Below are positions 60,995-64,000 of a stretch of DNA of 64,000 nucleotides, piece after piece. The first letter of the stretch is position 1, and the number at the start of each line of letters is the position of its first letter. The position numbers were made by a program, and so were the translations under genes. Origin of the DNA: Pseudaminobacter soli (ex Zhang et al. 2022) (GTDB lineage Bacteria; Pseudomonadota; Alphaproteobacteria; Rhizobiales; Rhizobiaceae); NCBI RefSeq assembly GCF_014595955.1, contig NZ_JABVCF010000001.1:310001-374000 (forward strand), in the 5' to 3' direction. The notes below the pieces were generated by a model. It was not told the origin of the DNA and ran no database searches. It worked only from the letters and a program-made list of their open reading frames with translations.

Positions 60995-61013
60995 GGTAGA
61001 TTAATATATCAAA
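60995..61013. promoter_or_regulatory. Second GntR operator candidate before the ABC importer
   Basis: GGTAGATTAATATATCAAA shares GATTAATATAT/ATATTAATATAT with the site at 57941-57960 and has near-symmetric T-(G/A)-ATTAATATAT-CA arms. It lies about 60 bases upstream of the binding-protein gene, so the same regulator probably controls the importer. Confidence 0.55.
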
Positions 61014-61070
61014 CTCGGGCTGCGGCAACCTGTCAGCTGCGGCGAGAAGATTTCAGGGAGGAGACGGGAA

Positions 61071-62249
61071 ATGATCAGCATCACTCGCAGACAAGCACTC
61101 GGCGGACTGGCGGGCGTCGCAACCCTGCCGGCCGCGCGCGTTTTCGCGCAAACAGCAGCGCTGCCTACCTCGCCGGTTGCGATCAACATCGTTGACGTTG
61201 CTGGCAATCTGGCACTTACGCAGAAGGCAATCGAGAACTACCGGGCGGCCAAGCCCGAGCTTGTCTCGAGCATCACCTTCACCAAGGCTCCGGCTCCTGA
61301 ACTGCCCGGCAAGATCAAGGCCCAGCAGGATGCTGGCCGCGTCGACATCGACCTGGTGCTGACCGGAACCGATGCGCTTGCTGCCGGTCTCGAGCAGGAT
61401 CTGTGGGTCAAGCTGCTGCCGGACGAATCCGGTAGCCTGCCGAAGCTTCTAGACATCTATCTGGAGCCGGCAGCACGCATGCTGGCGCTCGGCAAGGACC
61501 ACGGCGTTGTCGTGACCTACTATCCGTCCGGCCCGCTGCTGGAGTACATGCCCGACAAGGTGAAGACGGTTCCGACCACCGCGGATGAACTGCTCGCCTG
61601 GGCCAAGGAGAACCCGAACCGTTTCATCTATGCGCGCCCCGCCAATTCCGGCCCTGGTCGCACATTCCTCATGGGCCTGCCTTATCTGCTCGGCGACGCC
61701 GACCCGCAGGACCCGGTCAAAGGCTGGGACAAGACCTGGGCCTATCTGAAGGAACTGCACAAGTACATCGAGTACTACCCGACCGGCACCGGGGCGCTGA
61801 TGAAGGAACTCGGCGAGGGCACGCGCGACATGACGGTGAGCACGACCGGCTGGGACATTAACCCGCGCGTGCTCGGCGTCGTCCCGAAGGAAGCCAAGGT
61901 GGCTGCGCTGAAGGGCTTCCACTGGGTCGCCGACGCTCATTACATGTGCGTGCCGAAGGGTGTCTCCGACGAAAAGCTGGCGGTGCTGAAGGATATGATG
62001 GCCTTCCTGCTGACCCCGGAACAGCAGGCCTTCACCTATGACCAAGGCTATTTCTATCCCGGCCCGGCGGTCAAAAACGTGACGCTCGCCATGGCGCCAC
62101 AGGAAAGCCAGGACGCCATCGCCGAATTCGGGCGCGAGGAATACGCCGATCTGATCGCCAACAATCCGATCGAACTGCCGCTCGAACCATCGTCGATGGT
62201 CACGGCATTCCGCATTTGGGACGAACAGGTCGCTGCGGCGGCGAAGTAG
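61071..62249 (+). CDS. Periplasmic ABC substrate-binding protein
   Basis: A 392-residue binding protein with a twin-arginine-type leader (ITRRQALGGLAGVATLPAAR). The mature part resembles iron/spermidine/phosphonate-type binding proteins (cluster D), with YPSGPLLEYMPD near residue 150 and FIYARPANSGPGRTFLMGLP near 190. Substrate unknown; gene context suggests hexuronate or an oligomer of it. A GGAGG site precedes the ATG. Confidence 0.88.
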   Translation: MISITRRQALGGLAGVATLPAARVFAQTAALPTSPVAINIVDVAGNLALTQKAIENYRAAKPELVSSITFTKAPAPELPGKIKAQQDAGRVDIDLVLTGTDALAAGLEQDLWVKLLPDESGSLPKLLDIYLEPAARMLALGKDHGVVVTYYPSGPLLEYMPDKVKTVPTTADELLAWAKENPNRFIYARPANSGPGRTFLMGLPYLLGDADPQDPVKGWDKTWAYLKELHKYIEYYPTGTGALMKELGEGTRDMTVSTTGWDINPRVLGVVPKEAKVAALKGFHWVADAHYMCVPKGVSDEKLAVLKDMMAFLLTPEQQAFTYDQGYFYPGPAVKNVTLAMAPQESQDAIAEFGREEYADLIANNPIELPLEPSSMVTAFRIWDEQVAAAAK

Positions 62250-62261
62250 CGCATCAGGAGG

Positions 62262-62281
62262 GCGCCTCTGAAGGCGCTTCA
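62262..62281 (+). terminator. Short hairpin after binding-protein gene
   Basis: GCGCCT-CTGA-AGGCGC gives a perfect 6-bp stem with a CTGA loop, 13 bases after the stop codon, without a T-run. It fits the 3' stabiliser or partial terminator seen after binding-protein genes, like that at 18566-18601. Confidence 0.4.
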
Positions 62282-62393
62282 GTCGTCAAGAAGGGCTGGA
62301 TTCCGGCTCTTCTCGGGACTCTCGTGATAGCTGCTTGACCTGGCAGGATCCGGGCGCCCTTCGCCCGGCTCTTCTTCAAGAACGGAATTGCGG

Positions 62394-63461
62394 ATGCTTC
62401 TGGCGTCGTCGAAATTCGATGAACTACGGCTCGACCATCTGACACGGTCATTCGGTGCGCTGAATGCGCTTCAAGACGTCTCACTGACCATTCGAAGGAG
62501 CGAGTTCATCGCTCTTCTCGGGCCTTCGGGCTGCGGAAAATCGACGGCACTCAACTGCATTGCAGGGCTGCTCGCGGCCACCGGCGGAAGCATCTATCTC
62601 GACGACAAGCGCATCGACCAACTGAAGCCGGAGGACCGCGGCTTCGGAATGGTCTTCCAGAGCTACGCCCTTTTTCCGCACATGAGCGTCCGCGCCAACA
62701 TCGGGTTCGGCCTGAAGATGCGAGGCACGCCCAAGGCCGAAATCGCCAAGCGGGTTGACGAGGCGCTGGCGCTGGTGCGCCTAGAAGCACATGGCCACAA
62801 GCTGCCCGGACAATTGTCCGGGGGCCAGCAGCAGCGCGTCGCCATCGCCCGCGCCATCGTCATCGAACCGCCCTTGGTGCTGATGGACGAACCGCTATCC
62901 AATCTGGATGCGAAGCTACGCCTGGAAATGCGCGCCGAGATACGGCGAATTCACAACCAGCTCGGCGCCACCACCATCTATGTCACCCACGATCAGGACG
63001 AGGCGCTTTCACTCGCCGACAGGATCGTCGTGCTGCGCGAGGGCCGGATCCGGCAGGTCGGTTCGCCGCGCGACCTCTATGAAAGCCCCGACCATCTCGA
63101 TGTCGCCGAGTTCATGGGTTTTCGCAACCGCCTCACCGGCAAGGTCACAGCCCGCGACGGCGAACGCGTGACGGTGGAGGTCGGCACTGTCAGGCTTGCC
63201 GGCAAGATGCGCGGCGACATTCCCGTCGGCGCTCAAGCCGTGATCGCTGCGCGCCCGGACGACGTCACGGCCGCGAACCAGGGGAAAAGCGCTCTCGAGG
63301 CTACAGTTGAGACCATCGAATACCGTGGCCGCGAATTCGTCGGCAGCGCCCGCACCGCGGACGGGCTCGAATTGATCTTCCATGCGCCTCAGGCCGCAGC
63401 GATCGACAGCACGGTTTCGCTGTCGGTCGACCCGGCACACGCGCTAGTCTACGCCGTGTAA
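62394..63461 (+). CDS. ABC transporter ATP-binding protein
   Basis: A 355-residue ATPase with Walker A GPSGCGKST, the Q-loop GMVFQSYALFP, signature LSGGQQQR, Walker B LVLMDEPLSNLD and the switch His YVTHDQDEA. A TOBE-like region follows from about residue 240. Belongs to the polyamine/iron/phosphonate group. ATG at 62394 is used; a TTG at 62388 is an alternative. Precedes the permease gene by 9 bases. Confidence 0.93.
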   Translation: MLLASSKFDELRLDHLTRSFGALNALQDVSLTIRRSEFIALLGPSGCGKSTALNCIAGLLAATGGSIYLDDKRIDQLKPEDRGFGMVFQSYALFPHMSVRANIGFGLKMRGTPKAEIAKRVDEALALVRLEAHGHKLPGQLSGGQQQRVAIARAIVIEPPLVLMDEPLSNLDAKLRLEMRAEIRRIHNQLGATTIYVTHDQDEALSLADRIVVLREGRIRQVGSPRDLYESPDHLDVAEFMGFRNRLTGKVTARDGERVTVEVGTVRLAGKMRGDIPVGAQAVIAARPDDVTAANQGKSALEATVETIEYRGREFVGSARTADGLELIFHAPQAAAIDSTVSLSVDPAHALVYAV

Positions 63462-63470
63462 GCGTTCACA

Positions 63471-64000
63471 TGCAGAGGGCCGTACACACCCCACCTCCGA
63501 CCTTGCGACAGCGGCTTGCCGTCAAGGGTATTGACGGTGTCACGCTTATGGTGCTGCCGGCCGTGCTGTTCGTGCTGGCGATCTTCGTCTACCCGTTTGT
63601 CTATGGCCTGCTGCTGTCCTTCACGCCGAAGGAAGGCGGGGTGCTCGCCAACTACATTCGCTTCTTTTCCGATCCGTTCCTCTACAACACCATCGCCACC
63701 ACGCTGTGGCTGGCCATGCCGGTGACCGTCATCAGCCTGGCCTTCGCGCTGCCGGTCGCCTTCCGCGTCCGCCTGATGACCCGTCAAAGGCTGCTGACCA
63801 CCGTCCTCGTTCTACCGGTCACGCTTGGCACGGTCCTGGTGGCCGAAGGACTTCTCAACTTTCTTGGCCCGCAGGGCTGGTTCAGCCGTACCCTGATGCT
63901 CATCGGGATCATCGACAGCCCCGTGAAGCTCACCAACAACTATTGGGGCGTGTTTGCCTCGCTGATCATAACCGGCTTCCCGTTCACCTTCCTGCTGACG
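63471..64000 (+). CDS. ABC transporter permease (partial, cut by window end)
   Basis: From ATG at 63471 the frame reads QRAVHTPPPTLRQRLAVKGI, then membrane segments MVLPAVLFVLAIFVYPFVYG, TLWLAMPVTVISLAFALPVAF and TTVLVLPVTLGTVLVAEGLL, and continues open to the window end (about 176 residues). This is the N-terminal part of a permease of the same importer; the EAA loop is outside the window. The second permease and any further genes lie beyond. Confidence 0.9.

Noticed and set aside
1-64000. CRISPR arrays, tRNA or rRNA genes, insertion sequences, phage modules
   Set aside because: No regularly spaced repeats, no tRNA-like cloverleaf with conserved arms, no transposase or integrase motif, and no structural phage gene were recognised on reading both strands. 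The holin-like gene at 45687 belongs to a housekeeping envelope family.

Overview
The window reads as chromosomal or large-replicon DNA of an alphaproteobacterium, most likely of the order Hyphomicrobiales (Rhizobiales). The evidence is the high-GC coding style and the gene content: an fds-type formate dehydrogenase tail, ChrB/ChrA, RgtE/RgtF-like lipid glycosylation genes, NdvB-type beta-1,2-glucan modules, DUF1127, DUF982, DUF3618 and DUF1259 proteins, and FCD-type GntR regulation. Genus cannot be fixed from sequence reading alone. No rRNA, tRNA, CRISPR array, intact insertion sequence or phage module was seen.

Layout. 1-1.3 kb: end of an NAD-dependent formate dehydrogenase operon (fdsA tail, fdhD, fdsD). 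1.3-5 kb: non-coding DNA carrying a dispersed repeat, a long amidase, and a decayed nuclease-like gene. 5-15 kb: a 1577-residue multidomain regulator (winged helix/BTAD, alpha/beta-hydrolase, cyclase-like, AAA, TPR), followed by small proteins, two FAD enzymes, an OsmC protein and a divergent VOC dioxygenase. 15.7-19.8 kb: a complete polyamine-type ABC importer. 20.3-28.1 kb: a beta-1,2-glucan module made of an NdvB-like protein split in two and lacking its synthase part, plus a phosphoketolase. 28.4-31.1 kb: a CBS-BON protein whose 5' end is tandemly duplicated, and an ABCD/SbmA-like ABC protein with a degenerate ATPase. 31.4-33.6 kb: a TetR regulator divergent from a membrane protein and a methyltransferase.

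34-42.6 kb is a metal-resistance region: chrB-chrA, a separate ChrB C-terminal-domain protein, a PepSY-like protein, two DUF1259/YncE-type periplasmic proteins, an MFS exporter, and a CsoR/RcnR-type sensor translationally coupled to a His-tailed MFS exporter. 42.6-44.2 kb holds the second full copy of the dispersed repeat and small genes. 44.5-46.7 kb is a three-gene envelope/stress operon ending in a clear intrinsic terminator. 47-49.7 kb is an rgtE-rgtF-ArnT-like operon for lipid-linked sugar transfer. 50-53.6 kb has nitronate monooxygenase, then an ECF sigma factor with DUF4142 and cupredoxin genes, and a DUF982 protein. 53.7-55.7 kb is a secreted VWA protein with five tandem repeats. 55.9-64 kb is a hexuronate catabolic locus (uxuA, GntR regulator, uxaC, uxuB) running into a second ABC importer whose permease is cut by the window end; two matching AT-rich operator candidates tie the parts together.

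The most unusual items are the five-module regulator, the split synthase-less NdvB next to phosphoketolase, the 220-bp tandem duplication bounded by an 8-bp microhomology, the ABC protein with no recognisable ATPase catalytic residues, and a diverged family of about 330-bp non-coding repeats.
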